In this document: positions 1-5,934 of the stretch, piece after piece
How positions within the stretch are numbered: the stretch's first letter is position 1
Layout: each line of letters starts with the position of its first letter
Assembly: GCA_037147235.1 (NCBI GenBank)
Contig: JBAWVO010000137.1
Location: forward strand, 1 to 16,344
Source: JANXQG01 sp037147235
GTDB lineage: Bacteria > Planctomycetota > Planctomycetia > Pirellulales > Thermoguttaceae
Direction: 5' to 3'
Length of the DNA stretch: 16,344 bases
Position numbers and translations under genes: made by a program
The notes under the pieces: model-generated
Told to the model about the DNA's origin: nothing
Databases searched by the model: none
Seen by the model: the letters and a program-made list of their open reading frames with translations, nothing else

Positions 1-95
1 TGGGGCCCGTTTTCCTAAGTCCTTGCGCCGCTTACGGCAGTGCCATTCGTGGCTGCCACCTTTTCTTTCCCCAAAGAATACGCTCGGAATTGCGA

Positions 96-323
96 TTACA
101 GTTCATTCTCTGCAACGGGGAGTGTCAGCGGTTGGCCTCCCTGCGATGGTTCTGAATTCTTCGGGATGCGAGTCACGATTCGTTCGGGATGTTCTCGCTG
201 CCGTGATTGAGCTGCGGCGGCGATCAATCGGATGTCGAAGCCGTATGCTGCGGCATTGTCTTCCTTCAGACAGCGGACTTCCCGAATGATCGAATCAAGC
301 TGTTGATCAGTTATTGTCTTCAT
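96..323 (-). CDS. Small hypothetical partner of a PIN-domain toxin (possible antitoxin)
   Basis: A 75-residue, charged, soluble protein beginning MKTITDQQLDSIIREVR. The ATG at 323 is chosen because GGAG lies about 9 nt upstream; a TTG at 335 in the same frame is possible but has no better signal. The start overlaps the end of the PIN gene by 17 nt, so the two are translationally linked. The pattern of a helical N-terminus (I-I-R-E-V-R), then A-A-A-Y-G-F-D and I-R-L-I-A-A-A, resembles small proteins commonly encoded beside this type of PIN gene; that is from memory, not a search. If this is a toxin-antitoxin pair, the toxin comes first, the reverse of most vapBC operons. No DNA-binding domain (AbrB, RHH, Phd) is obvious, so the antitoxin role is inference from position alone. 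Confidence 0.6.
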   Translation of the reverse strand: MKTITDQQLDSIIREVRCLKEDNAAAYGFDIRLIAAAAQSRQREHPERIVTRIPKNSEPSQGGQPLTLPVAENEL

Positions 324-798
324 AATCGTCTCCAATGAATTCTTCAGGAGTGCAAATTACCGGCATGGCTATTTGATGTCGAGCAAAACACCGCTCGATG
401 CGGTGTCTGTTGTGGGGGTTGGCGATGTGGGTGCAGTTCCAAGTCAGAAGAAAATTGACACGGTGGACCCCCGCGCAGGCGATATGAAACGCGTCGTCTA
501 CCGCCTTTTGTGGAACGACTCCATCCCGGAGCAATTCCTCCGCAATCCTTATCACTGGCTCGCTGATCACAAGCAAAGGAATGTCCGCCATCAGTTTCAG
601 TCTTTGCTCAGCCAGCGTCTTGTCTCCGCGCGCCAGCTCATCCAAGACGATTTGAGATGAAAGCAATTCGTAGCGAGAACGATGAACATCCCACCACTCT
701 AGAGTTAGTTCCTGCCTCGCCGCCTGCACGATGTCGCGCGCCCTCCGAGCGACATAGTAGCTGGAAATCGTCGTTTCGATGAATACTGTTTCGAGCAT
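307..798 (-). CDS. PIN-domain protein, VapC-like toxin
   Basis: A 163-residue protein with a PIN-domain pattern. It opens M-L-E-T-V-F-I-E-T-T, giving the first acidic residue (E8), which is often Asp in VapC. S-Q-I-V-L-D-E-L supplies E54, D-D-A-F-H-I-A (D101/D102) the third acidic site, and T-W-N-C-T-H-I-A-N the conserved end of the fold. PIN proteins of this kind are Mg2+-dependent ribonucleases, and VapC toxins cut tRNA or rRNA. The ATG at 798 is preferred over an in-frame TTG at 813 because the family usually starts directly with this beta strand. The gene overlaps the small downstream ORF by 17 nt. It sits 38 nt downstream (on its own strand) of a transposase remnant. Catalytic residues appear intact, so the toxin may be functional. 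The fold call is firm; the toxin role is inferred. Confidence 0.82.
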   Translation of the reverse strand: MLETVFIETTISSYYVARRARDIVQAARQELTLEWWDVHRSRYELLSSQIVLDELARGDKTLAEQRLKLMADIPLLVISEPVIRIAEELLRDGVVPQKAVDDAFHIACAGVHRVNFLLTWNCTHIANPHNRHRIERCFARHQIAMPVICTPEEFIGDDYEDNN

Positions 799-836
799 TT
801 TGGTTTCGGGCAAGATTCCACAAAAGCTATCCTAGT

Positions 837-913
837 TCATGGCAGTTGCTGCCGACGATTTCCGCGTTGAGTTATGTGATACGGCAAACCGGGAACGACC
901 AATCTTGTCAATC
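837..913 (-). pseudogene. Remnant of REP-associated Y1 transposase (RAYT / TnpA_REP), N-terminus only
   Basis: About 25 residues read R-L-T-R-L-V-V-P-G-L-P-Y-H-I-T-Q-R-G-N-R-R-Q-Q before a TGA at 837-839. This is the characteristic beginning of the Y1-transposase family associated with REP palindromes (RLxRxVxPGxPHHVTQRGNRRQ). The HUH motif and catalytic Tyr, which lie further downstream in the family, are absent because the sequence runs straight into the upstream region of the PIN gene. The exact 5' end is uncertain: no ATG directly precedes R-L-T-R, and the frame continues upstream into unrelated sequence. It is therefore a 3'-truncated fragment. RAYTs mobilise or maintain REP hairpins, which fits the palindromes in this window. 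Confidence 0.75.
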
Positions 914-1021
914 TATACTGCTCGCGGTTGAGACTGACACTAACCCGAAGCACGAAAGGATAGGAAAATTGATTCTCTGAAGCTCTGAGTCTAGCTAGTG
1001 CATATTGACAAATCAAGGGGG

Positions 1022-1063
1022 GCCATGCGGGGAGTGCGGCAATTTCCGCACTCCCCGCATGGC
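1022..1063. repeat. Perfect 18-bp inverted repeat (REP-like hairpin)
   Basis: Arms at 1022-1039 and 1046-1063 are exact reverse complements, gccatgcggggagtgcgg and its partner, around a 6-nt loop (caattt). The stem is GC-rich. There is no U-tract on either side, so a rho-independent terminator is less likely than a REP/palindromic element. It lies about 110 bp from the RAYT remnant and at the decayed 3' end of the ParE-like pseudogene. Confidence 0.85.
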
Positions 1064-1069
1064 AAAACG

Positions 1070-1359
1070 CTATCCTCGGTTGAAGTATTTCGAGCGAAGT
1101 TTTCTGCCGGTCGTACCACATCCTGGCAGGGAAATTATGGCTCGTCTGGGGGTGCCTCCCACAGTATGCGCGAATATCGTGATGTCCCAGTTCGGAAACC
1201 ACCTGACCGAACTCGGGAAACGAACGGATTCGGTCGACCGATGCGCGAAGGCGTCGCACAAAAGGCGGCAGCCGTAAGCGGAGCGTCCCTCGCGATGAAA
1301 GCTCGAATCTCGCGAAGATCCTCGCGGGCTTGTCTCGTCCAATGCACCTTAACGGACAT
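1070..1359 (-). pseudogene. Frameshifted RelE/ParE-family toxin
   Basis: Translation from the ATG at 1359 gives M-S-V-K-V-H-W-T-R-Q-A-R-E-D-L-R-E-I-R-A-F-I-A-R-D, a typical ParE-family N-terminus (beta strand, then helix). The frame breaks after A-A-A-F. It resumes in the next frame with V-R-R-L-R-A-S-V-D-R-I-R-S-F-P-E-F-G-Q-V-V-S-E-L-G, the expected second helix and F-P-E-x-G turn. One extra base in the AAAA run at 1260-1263 (TTTT on the coding strand) explains the shift. After H-H-D-I-R the usual R-E-L/I-x-x-x-Y-R-I-x-Y-R core cannot be followed cleanly, so the C-terminal third looks decayed too. The 3' boundary is approximate. The gene overlaps the upstream antitoxin by 11 nt. ParE toxins poison DNA gyrase and RelE toxins cleave mRNA; this copy is probably dead unless the shift is a sequencing error. 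Confidence 0.72.
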
Positions 1360-1534
1360 CTTCTTGCTCAAGTTCTGCCATGAACTTATCGTGGTCCATA
1401 ATGTCACCCGCATCGGCCTGCGCGATCCCAAGCTCGATCTTGCGCACGAGATAAAGGCGATCAATCACCTCATCCAGAGTGGCCTTCTCATCCAGTAACT
1501 CAATCACGGACAGGACTTTTTCTTTCGTGGTCAT
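1349..1534 (-). CDS. ParD/RelB-type antitoxin-like protein
   Basis: A 61-residue acidic helical protein, M-T-T-K-E-K-V-L-S-V-I-E-L-L-D-E-K-A-T-L-D-E-V-I-D-R-L, followed by Y-L-V-R-K-I-E-L-G-I-A-Q-A-D-A-G-D and ending E-L-E-Q-E-D-V-R. This pattern is common in small proteins encoded just upstream of RelE/ParE toxins: an N-terminal helical DNA-binding or dimer region, and an acidic tail that wraps the toxin. The ATG at 1534 is chosen; an in-frame TTG at 1564 would add ten residues without a visible ribosome-binding site. It overlaps the following toxin pseudogene by 11 nt, the classic coupled arrangement. The antitoxin frame is intact although the toxin is broken, so it is an orphan antitoxin. 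Confidence 0.75.
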   Translation of the reverse strand: MTTKEKVLSVIELLDEKATLDEVIDRLYLVRKIELGIAQADAGDIMDHDKFMAELEQEDVR

Positions 1535-1564
1535 ATCTTCGTACAGGTCATCTTCGCTTGCCAA

Positions 1565-1901
1565 TGGATCACAGAGTTATTCTACCCTAAATCGCGGACC
1601 GTTTCAAAGGCGGGCGCGCGAGCGTCAATTGGCCGCGAGAGAGCGGGATCGTTTGGGATGCCGGATCTCGGACCGGTCCTAAAGGACTTGTCCGTACCCA
1701 CATCTTTCGGCCGGCCAAGCGTCTTTATGGCCATTTTCGGACACTTTATTGGTTTTTCTCTTTTCGAAATCCGAAACAAAGTCAAATTTCAAGGGGAAAG
1801 GTTCAAAACCGGAGGGACTCTGTGTTTTGGTCATTCCGAATTTCAAATTTCCGATTTGTAATAGGCTTGGCTTTTCGTGCCAGCAATGAGCTACCAAGTC
1901 G
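1565..1901. other. Intergenic stretch with AT-rich degenerate repeats
   Basis: No convincing gene on either strand. The stretch contains a 10-bp palindrome ggaccggtcc (1670-1679) and an AT-rich part (about 1740-1860) in which tcaaatttc recurs (1782-1790 and 1843-1851) among gaaatccgaaac and ccgaatttcaaa words. Low-complexity patches of this kind are familiar from planctomycete intergenic DNA. I see no terminator with a clear T-tract and no promoter I would defend. Confidence 0.5.
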
Positions 1902-2102
1902 TTAACCACCGTCGCGATTAACCGACTCGTTGGCCGGAACCACATTTTGCTCCGATGCCGCAGGCGTACCTGCACCGTGATTTGCCCTTCCCCTGGCTTC
2001 GATGATGAACTTTGACAGGATAATCAGGAGCATTACCAGCAGATAGACCCGCAGGAGATATAGGGCTACGGTCACGGTACGGGTGGTTTTGATGCGTGGC
2101 AT
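1902..2102 (-). CDS. Possible small single-span membrane protein
   Basis: A 66-residue frame with basic N-terminus M-P-R-I-K-T-T-R-T-V-T-V, a hydrophobic segment at about residues 11-34 (A-L-Y-L-L-R-V-Y-L-L-V-M-L-L-I-I-L-S-K-F) and a polar tail. This is a credible signal-anchor topology. The ATG at 2102 is preferred over a GTG at 2117, but neither has a good Shine-Dalgarno sequence, which lowers confidence. It lies 95 bp downstream of the PRC/MgtE-N/CBS gene on the same strand, with a pair of REP-like hairpins between them. It may be a distal member of the metal-transport operon or a separate gene. The function is not recognised. Confidence 0.5.
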   Translation of the reverse strand: MPRIKTTRTVTVALYLLRVYLLVMLLIILSKFIIEARGRANHGAGTPAASEQNVVPANESVNRDGG

Positions 2103-2109
2103 GGCGATT

Positions 2110-2176
2110 GTAGGCACGTCAGGCTTTCCAGCCTGACCTTGTCCAGTTCATTATCAGGCTGGAAAGCCTGACCTAC
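2110..2176. repeat. Paired REP-like hairpins in inverted orientation
   Basis: Two imperfectly mirrored units, tcaggctttccagcctga (2119-2136) and tcaggctggaaagcctga (2154-2171). Each is a 7-bp-stem hairpin with a 4-nt loop, and each is the reverse complement of the other. Short outer arms gtagg (2110-2114) and cctac (2172-2176) extend the symmetry. The unit starts 21 nt after the stop codon of the CBS-domain gene, the usual place for REP/BIME elements, where they can stabilise mRNA 3' ends or attenuate transcription. Confidence 0.85.
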
Positions 2177-2196
2177 TGGGTGGGGGATTGTTATTT

Positions 2197-3501
2197 TTAT
2201 TGCAAGGCCGCTCGGGCAACGAGGCCTTTCATGATGTCTTTGAAATGGATCACGCCCAGCAGGTGATCCCCCCGGTCGACGACGGGAATCATCCGATAAT
2301 GGTACTTGGCGAACAGCTCTTCGAGGTCCTCGCGGGCATCGTCCGACTCGGCCGCCACGACCGGCGCAACCATCACCTCGCCCAGCGGTAGGGCATCGTC
2401 GGACAGGACTAGCTCGCGGAGATCGACCACGCCCTGCAGTACTCGGTCCGGTTCACTCACGACGTAGACATAGGAGATCATATCGTGGTCGTAGTTCGAC
2501 GTGCGGAGCCGGTCGATCGTCTGACGCACGGTATCGTCCTTGCCGGCCGTCACGTACTGCGATGACATCAATGCCTGGGCAGTCACCTCGCGCCGCGAGA
2601 GAATGCCCTCGATGCGATGGGCCTGGTCGGGTGGGAGCAGTGGCAAAAGCTGCATCTTGTCGTCGTGCGGCAAGACCGAGAACAAGTCGGCCAATTGCGG
2701 TATCGACATCTCGCCGAGGATGGTGCGAGCCCGCTCTTTTCGCAGGTTCGAGATGATCTGCCGCTGTGCACGCGGCTCGGCCTCCATGAGCGTCTCAGCC
2801 GCTTTTTCCGAATCCAACACCGAGAAGACGGCCTGTTGCTCCTTTTCAGAAAGCTCCTCCAGGGCGTCGGCCAAATCCTCGCTGGGCAGTTCGTGAATTT
2901 GTGATCGCGTGACGCTGAGTGAAACGCGATCGGTGGCCGCCACGTCTTCCAGCGAAAGCGGTTGCACGTACTTCCAGGAAATGAACACGTCCTTCAAAAT
3001 GCGAAAACGGCCCAGGCCCCAGCGACGCAAGAAACCGTTGAAGGAAATATCGACGTGTACCAACACCATGCGGCCCTTCGACTCCAGCAGATGGATGTCG
3101 TTGACCACTTCGGTCCGCCGGCCGTCCATGTCCAGGATCGTCTTGCCCACCAGATGTTCGTCGAGCATGAGCCAGCCAACCTGGTCGACAAAAGGTGGAT
3201 ATAGTTCGCCGCTTTCCGGCGGTTGAACGAAAATGGCGTCGGCATCGATCTTGATCAGGCGACTGAAGGGAATGAACTCGGTCGGCTTGCCCCAGCCATG
3301 TGCGAGGTACAGGCCAACGGCCTCGGGATAGGGTTCGCTGAGTCGGAAGACGATGTCTGTCAGCTTGCCAAGGCGATGGCTGATATTACCCTGACACACA
3401 GGCCGGCCCACCAACTGCGAGTAATAATGGAAGCGGAAATCTTTCCCGGCGGCGGTCAAGTCGGAATGAGCAACTGCGGATGGATTGGATGGCGTAGACA
3501 T
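2197..3501 (-). CDS. PRC-barrel / MgtE N-domain / CBS-pair protein, partner of Nramp transporter
   Basis: A 434-residue soluble protein with three regions. Residues ~24-180 hold PRC-barrel-like beta-rich repeats (L-G-K-L-T-D-I-V-F and V-G-K-T-I-L-D-M-D-G-R-R-T-E-V-V-N-D). Residues ~200-303 are an MgtE intracellular N domain: L-P-S-E-D-L-A-D-A-L-E-E-L, then repeated helical motifs, L-F-S-V-L-P-H-D-D and L-L-P-P-D-Q-A. Residues ~308-430 are a pair of CBS domains (A-L-M-S-S-Q-Y-V-T-A, V-M-V-A-P-V-V, Y-R-M-I-P-V-V-D, L-L-G-V-I-H-F-K-D-I-M). The membrane channel of true MgtE is absent. In MgtE the N and CBS domains bind Mg2+ and gate the pore, so here they probably sense metal for the Nramp carrier encoded 33 bp upstream in the same operon. 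The ATG at 3501 has AAGG about 9 nt upstream. CBS domains may also bind nucleotides. Domain calls are strong; the regulatory partnership is inferred. Confidence 0.88.
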   Translation of the reverse strand: MSTPSNPSAVAHSDLTAAGKDFRFHYYSQLVGRPVCQGNISHRLGKLTDIVFRLSEPYPEAVGLYLAHGWGKPTEFIPFSRLIKIDADAIFVQPPESGELYPPFVDQVGWLMLDEHLVGKTILDMDGRRTEVVNDIHLLESKGRMVLVHVDISFNGFLRRWGLGRFRILKDVFISWKYVQPLSLEDVAATDRVSLSVTRSQIHELPSEDLADALEELSEKEQQAVFSVLDSEKAAETLMEAEPRAQRQIISNLRKERARTILGEMSIPQLADLFSVLPHDDKMQLLPLLPPDQAHRIEGILSRREVTAQALMSSQYVTAGKDDTVRQTIDRLRTSNYDHDMISYVYVVSEPDRVLQGVVDLRELVLSDDALPLGEVMVAPVVAAESDDAREDLEELFAKYHYRMIPVVDRGDHLLGVIHFKDIMKGLVARAALQ

Positions 3502-3534
3502 GGCAGCACCTTACGACCCCTTGAAAACAATTTC

Positions 3535-4860
3535 TCAGCCGAAAAGTTGGAAAACTGCGTAAATTGTGGATACGATGATCACAAACAGAACGATTCCCCA
3601 GTTGGCGACGTTCTCCCAAAGCGTGTTGACGTACTCGCCCATCAGGTGCTTATCGTTCAACAGCAGGATGAGGAAGGTCAACGCGGCAGGCAGCAGCGTG
3701 ACGGCTACGACTTGGACGAACTTGGTAATCTGATCCTGAACTTCCGTGGTGGAGATCAAGACCACCAAGCCGGCCGAGATCAACATGCCCAGGTAAACCA
3801 CATAGAACCAGGGAGCCTCGCGGACGCTCTTGTTCAACGAGTGGGCCCAGCCGAACACTTCTCCCACGGCCCAGCTTGTGGAGAGCGAAATACAGAGGGC
3901 ACCCAGCAAACCGGCGTCAAACAGGCCGATGGCAAACAGCACCTTTGCCCATTGGCCCAAATGTTCATTGGGCATGATCTCGGGATTGGCCATGGCCCTG
4001 GCCGTTTCGGCGGCCGAATCGACGGCGATCGCCCCGCCGGGATGGTTATAGAACAGGGCTGCCGTGGCAATGATGATGAATGCCGCCACGATACAGGTCA
4101 CCAGCGATCCGACGAACGTGTCGATCTTGCCATAGTGAATGTCGCGGACGTCCATGCCCTTATCGACCACGGCCGATTGCTGGAAAAAAATCTGCCAGGG
4201 GGTAATCGTCGTGCCGATATTCGCCATAACCAGCGTGATCCAGGCGGCTGCCGGCAGGGCTTCCGTAACATGGAATTCGGGACGGTAGAATCCTCGCCCC
4301 ACGGCCAGCCAGCCATCGGCCACATTACCCGTCTGCATGGCCCAGATCGCCGCGGGAATGTAGACCAGGTTGAATAGGCAGAAGACCAGAGTGAGCTTCT
4401 CAAAGGTCCAGTATTTTCCTGTGATGACGATCGCGAACATCAGGAGCGTCACCCCCAGGAAAGTCAGAACCGGGTGAACGCCAAAGATCGACATGGCCTG
4501 CATCATGCCGATGTATTCCGTGATCAACGTCAACCAATTGATCAACGCCAGGTCGAAAATGGAAAACCACCCCCAAAATGGGCCGAATGCGTCAAAAATA
4601 GCCTCCGCATGACCACGCTTGGTGACCGCACCCAATCGCACGGTCATTTCCTGGACGAAATAGGCCATCGGCACAAGAATAATGAATGCCCAAAGCAGGT
4701 TAAAACCAGTCTTGGCCCCTGTTTCAGCATACGTCGAGATCCCACCGGCGTCATTGTCGGCAACCATCGTGATGATTCCCGGACCGACAACCGCCAAAAG
4801 AATCAGCGCGCGCCGTCGGAATCGACCCATCCAGTGAATGCTTTTGCTGAGCCAATACAT
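3535..4860 (-). CDS. Nramp (SLC11)-family divalent metal transporter, atypical NRMT-like
   Basis: A 441-residue membrane protein with about 11 hydrophobic segments in Nramp order. TM1 carries D-N-D-A-G-G (35-40) where canonical Nramps have D-P-G-N. TM3 keeps the family motif I-T-E-Y-I-G (113-118). TM6 reads G-T-T-I-T-P-W (216-222) where canonical proteins have A-x-x-M-P-H, so the metal-selecting Met and the His are replaced by Thr and Trp. The divergent NRMT clade, reported to carry Mg2+ and Mn2+ without proton coupling, also has an altered binding site. By analogy this protein may take up Mg2+ or have broad specificity. Location is the inner membrane. It is the first gene of an operon with the PRC/MgtE-N/CBS protein (33-bp gap). 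The ATG at 4860 has only a weak ribosome-binding site. Family membership is certain; the substrate is not. Confidence 0.92.
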   Translation of the reverse strand: MYWLSKSIHWMGRFRRRALILLAVVGPGIITMVADNDAGGISTYAETGAKTGFNLLWAFIILVPMAYFVQEMTVRLGAVTKRGHAEAIFDAFGPFWGWFSIFDLALINWLTLITEYIGMMQAMSIFGVHPVLTFLGVTLLMFAIVITGKYWTFEKLTLVFCLFNLVYIPAAIWAMQTGNVADGWLAVGRGFYRPEFHVTEALPAAAWITLVMANIGTTITPWQIFFQQSAVVDKGMDVRDIHYGKIDTFVGSLVTCIVAAFIIIATAALFYNHPGGAIAVDSAAETARAMANPEIMPNEHLGQWAKVLFAIGLFDAGLLGALCISLSTSWAVGEVFGWAHSLNKSVREAPWFYVVYLGMLISAGLVVLISTTEVQDQITKFVQVVAVTLLPAALTFLILLLNDKHLMGEYVNTLWENVANWGIVLFVIIVSTIYAVFQLFG

Positions 4861-4985
4861 GAGGGGTGTCCGGGAGGTTTGCTACCTGGAGATCAAAGTG
4901 CTTTTCGCTTTTACGGTCAAACAGGGCAGGGGGGTGGCAGCAATGCAAATTGGCAGGGAGGCGGTCCCGAGGGGGATTTGCGTCA

Positions 4986-5014
4986 AGAATAGCGGGAAAT
5001 ATCCTGGAGGACAA
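4986..5014 (-). promoter_or_regulatory. Candidate sigma-70 promoter for the Nramp operon
   Basis: On the minus strand, TTGTCC (5014-5009) and TATTCT (4991-4986) are separated by exactly 17 bp, about 125 bp upstream of the Nramp start codon. The match is 4 of 6 at -35 and 4-5 of 6 at -10. Location and spacing make it plausible; there is no experimental support. Confidence 0.35.
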
Positions 5015-5016
5015 GG

Positions 5017-5046
5017 GGCCTTTTCCGACAACAGGCCTTTTCCGAC
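5017..5046. repeat. Tandem 13-bp direct repeats upstream of the Nramp promoter
   Basis: ggccttttccgac occurs identically at 5017-5029 and 5034-5046, with a 17-bp period. The repeats lie just upstream of the candidate -35 box and just downstream of the stop codon of the 5067-5501 gene. They could be binding sites for a metal-responsive regulator, or a trivial duplication. Confidence 0.6.
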
Positions 5047-5066
5047 CGGCCGCCGATCACACCTGC

Positions 5067-5501
5067 TCACGCCGCCCGGACAATCGACGGCCGCGATTTG
5101 GTCCGGTAGACATCCTTGATGACCAGTTCGACGAGTTGTTCCGTTGCCTCGGCGAGGATTCGCTGCCGCAACGACTCACGAACTCTGCGGCGCTGTAGAA
5201 CCGAATCGACTTCCTTCAGGAGAAATTCCGGAGCAAATGCCCGAATGTAGCCACGAGCTTCCCCACGGGACATTCCGCGGGCTTTTTCACAAGTCACTTC
5301 CCAAACGGCGACGTGACATTCCCGGGCCAGTTCGCCGGCTGCCTGTCGCACTAGCGAGAGGTCCAACCAGGCGAAGAGCCGATCCAGGATGCCTTCCGCA
5401 GGCGGATTAGGTGTGCGGGCCGGGTGGGTGGATTTTCTTGGCTTATCCCTTGTGTTCATTGATGCTAACCCGGGGTGCTTGAGGATGTTTGTGGAGCGCA
5501 T
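5067..5501 (-). CDS. Hypothetical helical protein
   Basis: A 144-residue soluble protein, not recognised by function. The first ~35 residues are basic and Pro/Thr-rich, probably disordered. The remainder is helical: I-L-D-R-L-F-A-W-L-D-L-S-L-V-R-Q-A-A, then C-H-V-A-V-W-E-V-T-C-E-K-A-R-G-M-S-R-G-E-A-R-G-Y-I, then a charged Arg-rich C-terminal half. No membrane segment, signal peptide or catalytic motif is visible. The ATG at 5501 (AGGCGAG upstream) is used; the ATG at 5459 is an alternative that removes 14 disordered residues. Codon use and the absence of stops over a GC-rich stretch support a real gene. It is separated from the Nramp operon by 206 bp and preceded by a large palindromic element that may supply or disturb its promoter. 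Confidence 0.7.
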   Translation of the reverse strand: MRSTNILKHPGLASMNTRDKPRKSTHPARTPNPPAEGILDRLFAWLDLSLVRQAAGELARECHVAVWEVTCEKARGMSRGEARGYIRAFAPEFLLKEVDSVLQRRRVRESLRQRILAEATEQLVELVIKDVYRTKSRPSIVRAA

Positions 5502-5504
5502 GCG

Positions 5505-5755
5505 TCTCGCCTGCGTACCTTGATCATAACCTTGCCAACTGCTGTCATTGCTAGCTCGACGTAGGGTGCGTGGAGCACGGATGCCCGCGAAATGGTGCGT
5601 TACGCGAACCGGTCTATTTCAGGGTAGACGTTCTCGAAGTATTGAGTCCGTGCGCAACGCACCATTTCCCGGGTGTTGGTTCGCTTCACGCACCCTACGG
5701 GTTGCCGTCACTGCTGGCAGTTGGCAAGGTTATGATCAAGTCTCGCCCGCGTACC
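5505..5755. repeat. Three-level nested inverted repeat flanked by 15-bp direct repeats (MITE-like)
   Basis: Outer arms 5520-5542 and 5717-5739 are a perfect 23-bp inverted repeat. Middle arms 5560-5572 and 5687-5699 (cgtagggtgcgtg and its complement) match 13 of 13. Inner arms 5590-5605 and 5652-5667 (aaatggtgcgttacgc versus gcgcaacgcaccattt) match 15 of 16. Outside the outer arms, tctcgcctgcgtacc (5505-5519) and tctcgcccgcgtacc (5741-5755) are direct repeats matching 14 of 15. No gene of useful length lies inside. The arrangement looks like a non-autonomous mobile element able to fold into one long hairpin. Confidence 0.85.
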
Positions 5756-5934
5756 TCCATGCTCGTAGCCTAGGCGTCTTGCGTAGGACAGTTTTTGACA
5801 AACAACAGGCCGCAGCCGACCCTGAGAGTGGCAGGTGCTATAGGAATCGTGTGAAGAATAGGATGATCTTGACCGATTCTTGGTTAGGCCGAGATTTTGT
5901 CTGGATTGTGCGGTTTCCACGGCCTCGACAAGGG
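5756..5934. other. Intergenic stretch between palindromic element and oxidase subunit II
   Basis: About 180 bp without a convincing gene, following the stop codon of the oxidase operon. I see no strong hairpin with a T-tract, so the terminator of that operon is not identified. Together with the adjacent element it makes up the 433-bp gene-free gap 5502-5934. Confidence 0.4.

Noticed and set aside
1022..1063. Rho-independent terminator
   Set aside because: The stem is strong, but neither side is followed by a T-tract, and neighbouring sequence is transposase debris, so a REP-like element is more likely.
3223..4377. Long open frame on the plus strand opposite the Nramp and CBS genes
   Set aside because: It is antisense to two well-supported genes, has low-complexity Gly/His/Asp/Gln composition with no domain, and is explained by GC-rich codon structure.
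4861..5066. Possible Mg2+ (M-box) or Mn2+ (yybP-ykoY) riboswitch in the transporter leader
   Set aside because: I could not identify the conserved core sequences or a terminator/antiterminator pair; only direct repeats and a promoter-like pair are visible.
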